A DNA stretch of 64,000 nt from Undaria pinnatifida (GCA_012845835.1 JABAKD010000027.1:12818487-12882486), one strand, 5' to 3'. Positions 34,844-45,843 are shown, counted from the first letter of the stretch. Program-made: numbers and translations. The notes: generated by a model from the letters alone, not told the origin.

Positions 34844-35504
34844 GCAGCAGCAGCAACAGCAGCCGCAGCCGCCTCACCACCAGCAGCAGCAGCAGCAGCA
34901 CCAAAGTGGTGATGGCGGTGTAGTGGGCCCACCGTACCGTTTAGATCCGGTATATGGGCAGTGGCGTTGGGATGACTCGAGGTTGGCCCCTTTTGGGAAC
35001 GCTGGTAATGTACCTCCGATGGGATATGTACCAGTTCAACCTCCGCCTGGTGCACTACCACCGAGACCCCCGCCACCGGCAGGATCGGGACCGCCACGTA
35101 GAGGTACTCCGATAGCTCCCCGGCTATGCTTCAAGTGTCAGCAACCGGGGCATTATGCCGCTCAATGCACTGCGCACGCACACGCACACGTCGCGCAAAA
35201 TTACCCACCCAGCTCAGGTTATTTAGGCGCGCACGTTGCATCGTTTAGCCCCCCACCAGCGTCAAACGACAGAAATTGCAGGCCGGAGCATACCATGAGC
35301 CCTATGGAGCTGGTGACTACGCTCCGACTAGCTATGCTCCGCAGTACGTTGCCGCAGCAGCAGCACCGTACGCCTCCTCGACCGTCCACTCCCCGTATGA
35401 CTCTCAAGGGGCAGCGGAATCCACGCATAGCAGAAGCACGCCTGACGACCCACACGTTCTCACCGCGCAGATTGCTCAACCAATCCAATACCCCTCCGAA
35501 ATGA
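34155..35504 (+). CDS. Copia-1 Gag (C-terminal UBN2-like part, polyQ, zinc knuckle)
   Basis: The first 75 or so residues look non-coding. Clear similarity to Copia-2 Gag begins near 34403 (MAEGEDPVEYLSRIDKTLQK versus MEKGEEPMKYFGRVDK). A polyglutamine tract from CAG repeats spans about 34768-34890. A CCHC knuckle CFKCQQPGHYAAQC lies at 35127-35168, the nucleic-acid-binding motif of retroelement Gag. The frame then runs on to 35504, overlapping the pol frame by 255 bases in the -1 frame. Gag forms the retroelement particle. This copy lacks the N-terminal assembly region. The annotated ATG is simply the first in the open frame and is probably not the true start. Confidence 0.8.
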
Positions 35505-37735
35505 AAGAGACGCCTTGTGACATTTCTGGGGGTAGCGGTAGAGATGAGTGGGTTGCCGACTCTGGTGCTTCGTATCACGTGACGGGGGACCCCACTGGGA
35601 TGTTTGACTGTAAGCCCCCTCCGGTAGGTAAGGAGAGGTTAGTGATAGGTGACATGACGATGATGGGCGTCGAGTGCTTTGGCAAGCTGTCTCTGTTGAT
35701 GCACTGCCAGGGTGGTGACACGCATGTACGGCTGACGAACGTGGCATACGTGCCTGGAGTCCAGTTTAACTTATTCTCATTACACGCTGTGATGTCAAAG
35801 TGCCGTGTGACCATGGACACCGAGGGGGTTCACATGCTTGGGGGGAGTGTTTCGTTCGTACGCAGAGAGGCTGGCTCATACTGCTCCGCAACTAGGATCA
35901 CCGACCCCCCCATGGCTAACGCAGTATTGATCCCTGGCAAGCAGCAACGGATCGATATTAACGACCTGCACGTTGCGCTAGCCCACTCACATGCTGAAAC
36001 CCTACGCGAGACGGCACGCCAACATGGTGTAGAAGTGGTAGGAGAGTTGGTCCCTTGTGCTGGGTGTTCCGAAGCCAAGGGTAGGAGGATGCCAGTTCCG
36101 AGATCCACCAACAGTCGCTCGACCAAACCCTTTGAGCGTCTGTTTGTAGACCTGTCCGGAAAGCGCCCCGCGTCATCTGGTGGTTACCACTACCTAATGA
36201 TGATTGTGGACGATTTTTCTCGGTTTGGATGGACTTACTTCCTCAAGGAGAAGTCCGACGTGCCCGCTGTTTTCGCTGGTTTTCTGGCTGACATTCGGGC
36301 ACAGGGCACCCCATCCATTGTGGAGTGCCTACGCTCAGATAACGGTACTGAATTCACTAAGGGTGAGTTCGTGACGCTGCTAGACCACCACCGTATCCGC
36401 CGAGAATACACGCCCATAGACTCTCCAAAGTACGACGGCGTGGTCGAGCGCAGGATTGACCTAGTCTTGGAGGCCGCGATGGCGTCCTGCCTGGAGGCTC
36501 CCCGCCTGTTCGGCGGCGTGCCTCTGCCGCCGACAGGGCCTCTATGGGCGGAAGCGTGCGTGCACGCGAGTGATGCCATCAACGTGTCGGCGAGGGTGAG
36601 CGACAGGCCGGGCATGTTGTCGCCTTACCAAAAGTTGTATGGTAGGGCACCGTTCCCGCGACTGCTCCCCTTTCTAAAGCCAGGCTTTTATTATGTGAAG
36701 CGGACGCTGAAATCTGAGCCGAAGGCACAGGTTTGCTTTTTCTTGAGCAGCGGTAGCAACCACCCGAGGGACTGTTGCAAGGTGTTACTTGTGTCCGGCC
36801 GCCGGTCGTACACCCGTGTTGTTACTTGGGAGCATCCGCGGGAAGCCTTTGCTGGGTTGCTCCCTGCGGCATGGGCCAAGGACACCCCGTCATCTGGGCC
36901 GAGTTTGCAAGAGGCGCAGATGCCCCCGGAAGACGGGGAGGTATGGCATGAGCTGGCACCGGTGCCGTCAAGGACGTCACCGGGGCTGGCACAACTGTCA
37001 CCGATCACGTCAAGGACGTCACCGGTGCCGTCACCGGTGCCGTCAAGGTCGTCACCGGTGCCGTCACATCCGTCACCGTTGCCGTCAAGGGCGTCACCGG
37101 CGCCGTCAAGGGCGTCACCGGTGCCGTCACAGCCGACACCAGTGCCGTCAAGGGCGTCACAGACGTTGGTTCAGCCGTCACCGGTGTGGACGTCAAGGGC
37201 GTCACCGGGGGCGACACAGCCGTCACCGGTGGTGCCGTCAAGGGCGTCGCCGGGGCCGGCACAGCCGTCGCTGGTGACGTCAAGGGCGTCACCAGGCCTG
37301 GCACAGCCGCCTCAGTCACAGTCGTTGCCGCTGTCACACCAGTTCTCAGGAGCTGGTGATGGTGGCGAGCCACAACACCTGGGGCGCACGCGGGCGCAGA
37401 CTGCTCGCAACCAGGCAGAAATTGACAGATCGCAGACTGTAAATGACGGTGTAGTTCAACTGGGACGCACCAGGGGGCAAACCGCGCGCAATCAGGGGGG
37501 TATGCAACATGGACTGTTGTCTTTGATGGCTGCGCGGGAGGGTATTGGTCATGTACTGTACCATCAAGCCCCACCTCACAAGAACCCTCCTCTACCCTCG
37601 CGCCCGGTGAGTGAACTCTTGACGCCGAACTCGTACTCGGAAGCGCTCACCGACGAATATTCTGATCTCTGGATTCAGGCCATGGAGAAAGAATATGGTG
37701 GCTTGGAGAACGCGGGTACTTTCGGCGCGATCTAG
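35249..37735 (+). CDS. Copia-1 Pol part 1: protease and integrase
   Basis: This frame has no upstream ATG; it opens right after a TAG at 35246-35248 and is presumably reached from gag by -1 frameshifting. The protease motif WVADSGASYHVTG has its Asp codon at 35558. A GAG-pre-integrase zinc site H..H..CAGC precedes the integrase core: FVDLSGKR, LRSDNGTEF and VVERR give the D,D,E triad. The linker after integrase carries about 15 SPVPSRA-type repeats (36958-37330). The frame ends with the start of RT (LWIQAMEKEYGGLENAGTF) at an in-frame TAG (37733-37735) where other copies read through. Confidence 0.9.
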   Translation, partial: PPTSVKRQKLQAGAYHEPYGAGDYAPTSYAPQYVAAAAAPYASSTVHSPYDSQGAAESTHSRSTPDDPHVLTAQIAQPIQYPSEMKETPCDISGGSGRDEWVADSGASYHVTGDPTGMFDCKPPPVGKERLVIGDMTMMGVECFGKLSLLMHCQGGDTHVRLTNVAYVPGVQFNLFSLHAVMSKCRVTMDTEGVHMLGGSVSFVRREAGSYCSATRITDPPMANAVLIPGKQQRIDINDLHVALAHSHAETLRETARQHGVEVVGELVPCAGCSEAKGRRMPVPRSTNSRSTKPFERLFVDLSGKRPASSGGYHYLMMIVDDFSRFGWTYFLKEKSDVPAVFAGFLADIRAQGTPSIVECLRSDNGTEFTKGEFVTLLDHHRIRREYTPIDSPKYDGVVERRIDLVLEAAMASCLEAPRLFGGVPLPPTGPLWAEACVHASDAINVSARVSDRPGMLSPYQKLYGRAPFPRLLPFLKPGFYYVKRTLKSEPKAQVCFFLSSGSNHPRDCCKVLLVSGRRSYTRVVTWEHPREAFAGLLPAAWAKDTPSSGPSLQEAQMPPEDGEVWHELAPVPSRTSPGLAQLSPITSRTSPVPSPVPSRSSPVPSHPSPLPSRASPAPSRASPVPSQPTPVPSRASQTLVQPSPVWTSRASPGATQPSPVVPSRASPGPAQPSLVTSRASPGLAQPPQSQSLPLSHQFSGAGDGGEPQHLGRTRAQTARNQAEIDRSQTVNDGVVQLGRTRGQTARNQGGMQHGLLSLMAAREGIGHVLYHQAPPHKNPPLPSRPVSELLTPNSYSEALTDEYSDLWIQAMEKEYGGLENAGTFGAI

Positions 37736-38809
37736 CAACCAAACGGCCTGAATGTTCTTTCGGCGAAGTGGGTGTACGGTTGGAAATCGAATGAGATTGG
37801 CTTTGCGACCAGGGCTAAGGCGAGGTTGGTAGCGAGGGGTTGCGGGCAGCGTGAAGGTATCGATTTCTTTGAGACATTTGCCCCGACGCCTACGGCGTCC
37901 TGCATCCGCTTGTTGGGTGCCATTGCTTGCGAGTTAGATTTGGATCTTTGTCTTTTCGATGCAGAGCAGGCTTTTGTTCAGTCAAACCTAGACGAAGATG
38001 TTTTTATGCGGCTACCCCGGGGTTGTGGTGAGATGTCTGGTAAGGTAGTACGCTTGAACCGCAGTCTCTACGGCTTGAAACAAGCGTCGAGATCGTGGCA
38101 CAACCACTTGCTATCGCACATGAAGAGTCTTGGTTTTGAGCAGAGTCTAGCAGACGCGTGTGTCTTGCGCTTGGTCGAGTCTGGAACTGTCTCCATAGTA
38201 ACAGTAGTTCATGTGGACGATATCTTCGCAGTGGGACGGGAAGCTAGATGCGACCAGTTCTGCGAAGACTTGAACCGCCTAGTGCCGATTAACAACCTTG
38301 GCGAGCTAAGGTGGTATGCTGGCTGCCGGTATTCTAGAGATTGGGATGCTGGCACTTTAACGATCTCGCAACAAGCTTTCGCTGAAAACACAGCTTTGAA
38401 GTTCGGCGTTAGCTCGGGCAGAAGAAACCCGTTAGAAACGGGCCTTAAACTCGAAGAGTTCGATGCGACTGAACCTGAGGGTGACTGGCCTTTCCGTGAA
38501 CTGGTAGGGTGCTTGATGTGGCTTGCCAATCAGACACGTCCGGATATTGCGAACGCAGTGAGAGCGGTAGCCAGGTACACCAACTCGCCCAGGGCGATAC
38601 ACTGGAAGACAGCGGTTGGCATTTTAGGGTATGTTTTTTTCACGAGTGATTTTGGCATTACTTTTCAGAGAGGTAAGGGACTGGAGCTGGTTGCGTATGC
38701 GGATGCAGACTACGCCAGCAATGCCACTGTAGGAGGTCGGTTTCCGGTGGGGCTGTTATGTGCGCAGGAGCATGCGTGTGCTGGTTTTCGAGGACTCAAA
38801 AGTGCGTGA
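37736..38809 (+). CDS. Copia-1 Pol part 2: reverse transcriptase
   Basis: The same frame continues directly after the TAG with LSAKWVYGWK, ARLVARGCGQREGIDFFETF, DAEQAFVQSNLDEDVFMRLP, LYGLKQASRSWHN and the catalytic HVDD box (VVHVDDIFAVG, about 38208-38240). It then has NQTRPDIANAVRAVARY and the RNase H start AYADADYASNA. A single missing base near 38729 (canonical DRRSVSGG reads VGGRFPVG here) shifts the frame, which stops at 38807-38809. Copia RT copies element RNA into DNA in cytoplasmic particles. The nonsense codon and the frameshift make this copy non-functional unless suppressed. Confidence 0.9.
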   Translation, partial: QPNGLNVLSAKWVYGWKSNEIGFATRAKARLVARGCGQREGIDFFETFAPTPTASCIRLLGAIACELDLDLCLFDAEQAFVQSNLDEDVFMRLPRGCGEMSGKVVRLNRSLYGLKQASRSWHNHLLSHMKSLGFEQSLADACVLRLVESGTVSIVTVVHVDDIFAVGREARCDQFCEDLNRLVPINNLGELRWYAGCRYSRDWDAGTLTISQQAFAENTALKFGVSSGRRNPLETGLKLEEFDATEPEGDWPFRELVGCLMWLANQTRPDIANAVRAVARYTNSPRAIHWKTAVGILGYVFFTSDFGITFQRGKGLELVAYADADYASNATVGGRFPVGLLCAQEHACAGFRGLKSA

Positions 38810-39150
38810 CGCTTTCGACCACAGAAGCCGAGTACGTAGCACTAGCAGACACCATCAAAGAGGTGATTTTCTTGCGGTACGTGTGGAGTTTTATTTTGCC
38901 TGGCCTTGGTTCCGCATGCATCACGGTTTTTGAGGACAACAAGGGGGCAAGGCACCTGGCTCATAACCCGGTGTGCGCGTCGAATTCGAAACACATCGAC
39001 ATTAGGCACCACTTCCTCCGTGAGCTTGTATTCAGGGGAGAGTTTGACATTGTCGCCGTAGAGTCTGAGCAGCAACACGCAGACTTCCTGACGAAGGCAC
39101 TTGCCGGTCCAGTTTTTCGTTTTCACCGGGATTTTGTGATGAACATTTGA
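38730..39150 (+). pseudogene. Copia-1 Pol part 3: RNase H, frameshifted
   Basis: In the +2-shifted frame the text resumes RRSVSGGAVMCAGACVCWFS, then TQKCVTLSTTEAEYVALAD, VFEDNKGARHLAHNP, SNSKHIDIRHHFLRELV and QQHADFLTKALAGP, ending at TGA 39148. The catalytic Glu of TEAEY and Asp of EDNKGA are retained. Only the upstream deletion disrupts this domain. Confidence 0.88.
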
Positions 39151-39223
39151 TTTTGGGAGAACGGGGGAATATGTCATGATTTAGTACGCTAGGTTCGTTT
39201 TTTTCTACTGTTTAATAATGATA

Positions 39224-39510
39224 GCTGAGCCAAATCGTTCAGGTTATATTTTTGGGGGGATTTGGGGACGATGACGATTTTTGGTAACTACCCGGGGTCA
39301 TCCCTGCGTAATCAGTCCATGGTTTTCTCAACCAGCCCCGTAATGAGACCCAGCTGAGCCAAATCGTTCAGTTTATATTGTTTTTGGGGTTCGGGGACGG
39401 CAACGGTTATTTTTTTGGTAAACTACCGGGGGTCATCCCTGCGTAATCAGTCTATGGTTTTCTCAACTAGCCCCATAATGAGACCCAGCTGAGCCAAACC
39501 GTTTAGTTTT
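39224..39510. repeat. Tandem repeat in Copia-1 3' noncoding region, 129 and 135 bp
   Basis: Units begin GCTGAGCCAAATCGTTCAG at 39224 and 39353, with the start of a third at 39488. They contain GGTCATCCCTGCGTAATCAG and CTCAACYAGCCCCRTAATGA. The array lies between the RNase H stop and the 3' LTR. Function is unknown. Confidence 0.8.
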
Positions 39511-39605
39511 CATCCTGCAAGGAGGGGTCACGCCCACCTGTTAACGCTTGTGCGGGAAAGGATTCGCTTGACCACTTGAGAGGATTATGGCTCGTTAAGT
39601 AGGAA

Positions 39606-39680
39606 AAAGGTCTCAAACTCGACGAGTTCGATACGTCTGAACCCCAGGGCGACTAACTTTTTCGCGAGCTGATTTGAATT
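39606..39680 (+). pseudogene. Second, degenerate RT fragment in Copia-1 3' noncoding region
   Basis: About 75 bases (CTCAAACTCGACGAGTTCGA...CGCGAGCTGATT) match the RT segment at about 38446-38510 (LKLEEFDATEPEGDWPFREL) with a stop in place of Trp. It is a duplicated or recombined internal piece. Confidence 0.75.
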
Positions 39681-40316
39681 GTTTCTTGACGGATTAATCT
39701 GCATATATTAGCTGGATTTTCGTACTTCTAAGAGTGCATAGTAGTCAGGGAGGCAAGTAACTTGACTTTTGAAGTAATACTGTTTTCACGATTGCGTTGT
39801 CTAGTATGGCATTATTTTGCTCTGGATTTGAGCGTTTGGAATCTGAATGGATTTTTAGTATGTGACCAGCCGGGAGGCGTTTATCTCATTCGAAAGTGAG
39901 TTTTGAGACTGCTGTCCAATCACACTTGTTGGCACCCCTGTTCTATGGAGCTGACAACCGTTTTATAAGGCAAGGCTGAATGCTGGTTATAAGGCCGATG
40001 TTTGAGTTTTCGGATTTGAGTTTTCGGATTTGAGTTTTCGGTCTATGAATTTCGGATTTGAGTTTTGTATTTGGACTTAGGATTTTACGACTTACCAGGT
40101 AGATCTTGAGTTCGTGAAGATTGATGTTGAATACTGTCCCTGAATTGTGTCTCTAGATTTATGGAGTGCTTTTTACGGACTATGGTGTTGCAATCTTTCT
40201 TTCTTGTCACGGAGGTACTGGGAGGATATTGATTGACCGTAATTTTCATTGAATCGTTTTACCCTGATGATATGACAATACAGCATCATACCGTGTCATT
40301 TACGAAGCAGGGAGGC

Positions 40317-40603
40317 TGTTGATTGTATGCTTGGATATGATGCGGATATGATGACGGTTGAGTATTGTAGGGGTTTCCAGTGATAAGTTGGCTACATGAT
40401 AGCGGGGTATCGGGATGGTGGAAATACTCCGCCTATTTATCCGTCTTTCTTCCTGGCGAGCGCTCTCCATGCTGCGCCTTGGCTAGGAGCAACGTAATAT
40501 ATATTTGTTCGTCTTATGCTTGTTTTCATACCGGTGACTCCACTACCCCACTATTGTCAGCTCAACGGGTAAGCCCTCTACGCTTCGTAGGGATCAGCAA
40601 ACA
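40317..40603 (+). repeat. Copia-1 3' LTR
   Basis: 287 bp, same ends as the 5' LTR, preceded by a purine-rich GAAGCAGGGAGGC tract and followed by the GGCTG target duplication at 40604-40608. A TTTGAGTTTTCGGAT short repeat (40000-40070) lies upstream. Confidence 0.93.
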
Positions 40604-41944
40604 GGCTGCGATCCGCGAGAATCCGGGGTCTGCTGCTGGTGCTTGCTGCTGCCAGTACTGCTGCTGCTGCTGCTGCTTCGACGACGACTGGCCTCGCCTG
40701 TTTACGTTTGGTCACATTTCGTACTGGAATGACCGTATTGTTACTGTTTCGACTTGAGCCGGGGCGGGGTTCGCGTCACACTGTATGCCTTGGTACAAGT
40801 AGCAAGGGGTACTGCCTGGTGATTGTTCTACACGCTGTGATGACTTATGATCGGAGCATCTGCACGAGAGAGGCAGGAAGCGGTAATTTTGTATAAGTTA
40901 CGGATCCGCGGGGCGCCTGCGCGGCAATGGCCCTCAGCTGTAAGTTTGGAAAAGGCGGATCCGTGAGCCAGATCCACGGATTTGACCCGCGGGTCAGCGG
41001 AAAGAAACTTGCGGGTCATGATGGCTTAACCCGCGAGTGAACCGATTCTCGAGGGTCGTGACCCGACCCGACCCGCGAGATTTTGAAAAGCTCTTGACCC
41101 GACTCGACCCGACCCGCGAGATTTTGAAACCTCTTGACCCGACCCGACCCGACCCGCGAGATTTTGAAGCCTATCGACCGGACCCTACCCGACCCGCGAG
41201 ATTTTGAAGAATATTGACCCGACCCGAACCGACCCGACCCGACCCGCGAGATTTTGAAGCCCCCTTGACCCGTGAAAACCCCTGCAAAGCACGCCTTCCA
41301 CACCGCCTATACTTCTCCATAAAGTGTTCTAGGGGAAAAGAACCACCCGCCGATACGATACCGGGACGAATGCATGCCACAGGTTTCTTACGTGGATACC
41401 GTGTACTACTACTATAGCCTGCGCGTGGCGCAGCTTAACAACAGAAACGATTTTTCCCCTTGTTTTTATTTTGAAAATTTATTCCCTGTTTTTTGGTACA
41501 CCCTCCCCATCCATGCTATAAGTCAGACAAAAAGCGTGTATGAAATAGAGCATCAGTCAGTGTGCGTGCTCTTACTCGTACCTATACTGCTTGCACGAGT
41601 ACAAATATGTCGATGTGCCCGAACTACCAACCTCGAGGCCGGGGACGCAGCCACTCGTAATGTTGTGTGGCTTTTTCTGGCGCAGTAATCGTAATCACTA
41701 CCTCCTAGTTTTAGTCATGCGTGCGCTTGCCACGTCTATATCAATGTACGTACGTACCTACCGAAATTCAATAAATGAATGCACTACTATGATACCTGCC
41801 GCGGTACCATGGTTTTTTTTTTTCGGTAAATGTTATTTGTTTTGGGGCAAAGTATGAAGCCAATTTTGAAATAATGTGTTGTCAAGTTTCATTTTGTCAA
41901 CCTCTCCATACATTAAGATCCGAAGAATAACTGGAGAGTACCGT

Positions 41945-42180
41945 TCAAAATGTTTTGCGCGCTTCTCGCTTGTCTCGCTCAGCATCCATCCGCGTTCACA
42001 TCGAGGTGCGGAACGGATAAGGCAGGACGAGGGGCGTTACAGCCGCCCCCCGAAGACGGCGCTCGAACGATTTGACCGAAGATTCCAGTTCCGAGAATCC
42101 CATACTGAGGCCGAAACGAAAAAAAAATCCTGAACAAAACCCCCCAAAAAGAACGATCATATATATTATAAAATTAAAAT
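41945..42180. repeat. Family I repeat, copy 1
   Basis: About 235 bp shared with 47075-47320 in the same orientation: GCTTGTCTCGCTCAGCATCC, CCGCCCCCCGAAGACGGCGC, GACCGAAGATTCCAGTTCCG, then a GATCATATATAT end. Each copy borders a family C element. Confidence 0.7.
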
Positions 42181-43680
42181 ACACTCCAGCTGTGAGATCG
42201 AATATTTTGTCGAAACTCATCTTTGCAAGCTGTGTGTGATACTCCGATCGCGCGTATTACGGGTTGTGTGTCCTCATTTAAAGATATAGGTCGGCGACTC
42301 CCCTTGCAACTACAGTGTAGCAATCAGGATCAACAGGGTGATGTTAGGCAGTCTGTGCGCGGAAACTACAAAACCCGTTTCTGAGGGGGACAAAATCTGA
42401 CAGCTGTGGAAGGAAATGCATCAGTTTATCAAGTGAATCCTGTAAGTCGAATATCCGGTGAGGGGAGGGCGGAGTTTTTAAGGACGTGGGGGCCTGATTT
42501 TGATCAAAAGGGGGGCGGGAGGGGGGGAGGGGGGGGAGGGGACGGGTGGGGTAGGTCAATTTGTGCCTGGAAACCATAAATATTTCTTGTGGGGGAGGGG
42601 GGGGGGGGATGTGGCAGGGGGGGCGGGGGGCGAGGGGGGAGGGCTTTAGGTCGCATAGATGTATGGGTTTGCTATACGCGTGGTGCTAGGTCTAGGCGAT
42701 GGTGCGGGTGGTGGGGAAGGAGAGGGCGTTGGGGGCGGGGGTGGGTGGAAATTGAGCAGCGGCATGGACGGCTCTAAAACGATTACGAGGCGATATCCAG
42801 GGCGTGGAAGTGTTTATTACTCTGGCGGGTTTCGATATCAGGTAGGACGTTTAAGCAAGAGGAATCGAGGGACAAAAAAAAAAAAACGAAAGGCCTGGGG
42901 GGGGGGGTTCCAATAGGTGACATATAATATTAAAATACAATCCAGCTGCGAGATCAAGGATTTGGTCGACACTGACGTTCGCAGCATTGTGTGTGATCCT
43001 CCGATCGCGCGCATTAATCATATATAATAAAAATTGAAATACACTCCAGCTGTGAGATCGAATATTTTGTCGAAACTCATCTTTGCAAGCTGTGTGTGAT
43101 ACTCCGATCGCGCGTATTACGGGTTGTGTGTCCTCATTAAGGACATAGGTCGGCGACTCCCCTTGCAACTACAGTGTAGCTATCAGGGCCAACAGGGTGA
43201 TGTTATGTAGGGGCTTGCTATACGCGCGGTGCTGGGTCTAGGCGATCGTGCGGATGGTGGGAAAGGAGGGGGCGTTGGAGGGGGGGAGGGGGGATGAATG
43301 AAAGCTACGTCATGGATGGCTAGAAAGATAATGACGTGATATCAGTTGCTTAGAAGTGTTTGTTACTCTGGCCGATTTCGATTGTAAGAGGGGCGTTTGA
43401 ACCAACTGGGCGGGGAACAAAAGGGAAGGGGGGGGGGTGGGGAAGGGCGGAGATAAGTTGGAGCTACGGCATGGATGGGTAGATGGATAATGAGATGCTA
43501 TCAGCTGGCTGGTAGTGTTTACTACTTTGGCAGATTTTGATTTCAGGTGGGGCGTTTGAACAAGAGGGATCGGCGGGGGGGGGGGGGGGGGGGGGGGGGC
43601 GAGCATTTCAATATGTGCGCGGAAACTATAAATCCTTGAAGGGGACGAATCTGACGGTTGCAGCAAGAAGACACCCCTTT
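42173..43680 (-). repeat. Family C repeats, two or three adjoining copies (minus)
   Basis: Conserved ends read on minus: MSFDKIFDLTAGVYFNF (near 42215), VSVDQILDLAAGLYFNI (near 42975) and MSFDKIFDLTAGVYFNF (near 43078). Bodies are units of about 150 bp with GGAAACTATAAA, TGACRGYTGTGGAAGGAA, CCTGTAAGTCGAAT and long G runs (42510-42625, 43575-43602). The last run exceeds 20 G, a candidate G-quadruplex. Confidence 0.8.
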
Positions 43681-43689
43681 ATTTCACCC

Positions 43690-44999
43690 GCCTGGCAATG
43701 TTTATTTTTCTAGAAGGTTTGATGTTACATGTTGATGCAACCCAGTTCTTAGGTGTAGTAAACAACGTGTTAAAAGCTTCATAATTTGTTATTGTACATG
43801 GATCGGAATATTTCAATCGATAGGTACAATCATGTAGATACCATTATTTTCTGACATCGCTAATTATAAGAAAGATATACATATTGCCAAATACAACAGG
43901 CGAGGTTATGTGGTCATGCAATGTCACCGCCGTTGAAAACGAAAGGGAGAGATGCGAATGGTTATTGTTTTATATATATTCACAGGGGCATTCGCCGGCG
44001 TCCATGCTTCGGGTAGGGCAGGACAGCACTTCGACAAGTTAAGGTGTAGCTGTCCAATTTTTGACATTCATTGAACTTTAAAGGTAATGCCAAAACTTTA
44101 ATACGAACATGCGATTATGAAGGTCATAATTTCACAGAAGAAAAACGTCATATACAACAAAGAAGGCAAGGATAGGCGAACCACACTGCTGTTGTTAAAT
44201 GCGCCGTCACGAGTAAAAGTTGGCGTATATCAAACAAAAATACCGGAAAGAGTATTGAGAACCTGCTTCGCCTCTAGGCGAAACGAAAGAAGACTTGGCA
44301 TCAATGAAGAGACTGCACTGCTGTCCCCGTCGCATTGGAGGTTCGAAGTCGACAGGATGCGAAGTCGGTTTGCATCAAGCGTTGACATGGGGCCATGTCA
44401 GCCGTTTAGGTCTTGGAAGAAGAGTTTTGTTTATTAGCTGAAGGCTGTCCCTTTGATTGGTCTGCGTGGTCACAGGCGAGGAGGGAAACGAAGAAGAGGA
44501 GATCTATCCCTCGTTGCGGTCTAAAATAGATGCGGGGTGGCTTTGCTCGTACGGGAGGTTGGCGTAGCGCATCTTCTCTGTGTTTACCCGGGAAGGCGGG
44601 ATATGTGTATCAGCTGTCTTTGCTTCGCGGGTGCTTTCACGTTGTCGAAATCGGACGTCCTCAATAAATAATATCCGGAGTGTCTCTACCATGACCACTG
44701 CTGACAGTGCCGTGCGTATTTCCTACTTAGAGACTAACATAGTATTTACTGGTACTAGTACTCTTTCGTTTCGGACTATGCGCATAGCGGAAAAGAGGTC
44801 GATGTTTAGTATTTTTTATTTCCGACTGAAAGTCCAACTTCAGAAAAAAATAGGTGCAGACAATCTAGTATCTTATTTCAGGATGTACTACTACTGCACC
44901 AAAAATAAGTAATCTGTCAATATTTTTTGCCTAGAGAAGAATGGACACATACAAATAAAACAGTCCCGGAACAGGATATAGGGGTGCTGTGTGTGGTAG
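43690..44999. other. Gene-free stretch, nothing recognised
   Basis: Only short frames without domains occur; the longest (44117-44437, plus) has no resemblance to a known family. Near 44010 a 40-base piece (GGTAGGGCAGGACAGCACTT) matches about 29505. Confidence 0.4.
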
Positions 45000-45385
45000 T
45001 CATGATATACCTTTGCAACATTTTTTCTTCTTCATCCCATTCATTATTCTCGAACCTCTCGCGCTCCCTCCCAGTAGTAACTCAGATCCGGGGTCACATA
45101 GCGGGCCCTCCTCCCCCCTCCACACTTGGACACGTGCCTTCATTTTTGTCGCGAGAAGAAGTCAGCATTTATTTTCTTTCCTCGTCGACTCGCGTCGAAT
45201 TGTACCTACCCACGCTGCTAGGCGTTCTCGGCAGTTGATCTCTTTTTGTTTTTTTTGCATTTTTGCAAATAAAAGTCGAATCTCAGCATGGTGGGAATCG
45301 AACTCAAGGACAAACAAACGTTAACGTTAGTAGTACTCGAGGGTAAAACCACTATTAATAGACCACTAGGCCAACCGGCTGACAA
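45000..45385 (-). repeat. tRNA-derived SINE, family B, copy 2 (minus)
   Basis: Read on minus, the head has CCGGTTGGCCTAGTGGTCTA (A box), a long variable-arm-like segment with CTCGAGTACTACTAACG, and GAGTTCGATTCCCACC (B box), resembling a Leu/Ser-type tRNA. The roughly 280-bp body matches copy 1. Confidence 0.75.
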
Positions 45386-45565
45386 TTGAATAAAACAAAA
45401 GAGGATCTCTGCATAGAGATTACATTCCCCGATATTATATATATGCTATTACGATGGTTGACGCCGCGTTACGCAGAGAGGTGTTGCCTGTGGTGTCAGT
45501 CAACATTATTTACTGATGGAGCCTGTCCTGTGAGCACGGACTTGATTATGAGGATTAATATGAGA

Positions 45566-45843
<278 letters not shown>

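Larger units (their letters stand above)
32739..40603 (+). mobile_element. Copia-1: full-length Ty1/copia LTR retrotransposon, 7.9 kb
   Basis: The order is LTR, extra ORF, gag, protease, integrase, RT, RNase H, 3' noncoding, polypurine tract (GCAGGGAGGC ending 40316), LTR. The integrase-before-RT order defines Ty1/copia. The element sits inside the hAT-like copy at 32176-41284. Defects seen are one in-frame TAG (37733), a one-base deletion near 38729, and loss of the N-terminal half of gag. The LTRs are still about 97.6% identical, so insertion is relatively recent. At 7.9 kb it is longer than typical 5-kb copia elements because of the extra ORF and a 1.2-kb 3' noncoding region. Confidence 0.93.
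32168..41292. mobile_element. hAT-like element copy 2 (32176-41284) with flanking 8-bp duplications
   Basis: A perfect target duplication CAAAGCAC lies at 32168-32175 and 41285-41292. The ends are CAGGGCTTTTCACGGG and TGACCCGTGAAAACCCCTG. Subterminal GACCCGACCCG arrays are at 32190-32370 and 41060-41270. Removing Copia-1 leaves about 1.24 kb, colinear with copy 1. The point of interruption, GGGGCT|GCGATCCGCGAG, is continuous in copy 1 (about 23874-23890). Confidence 0.9.
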
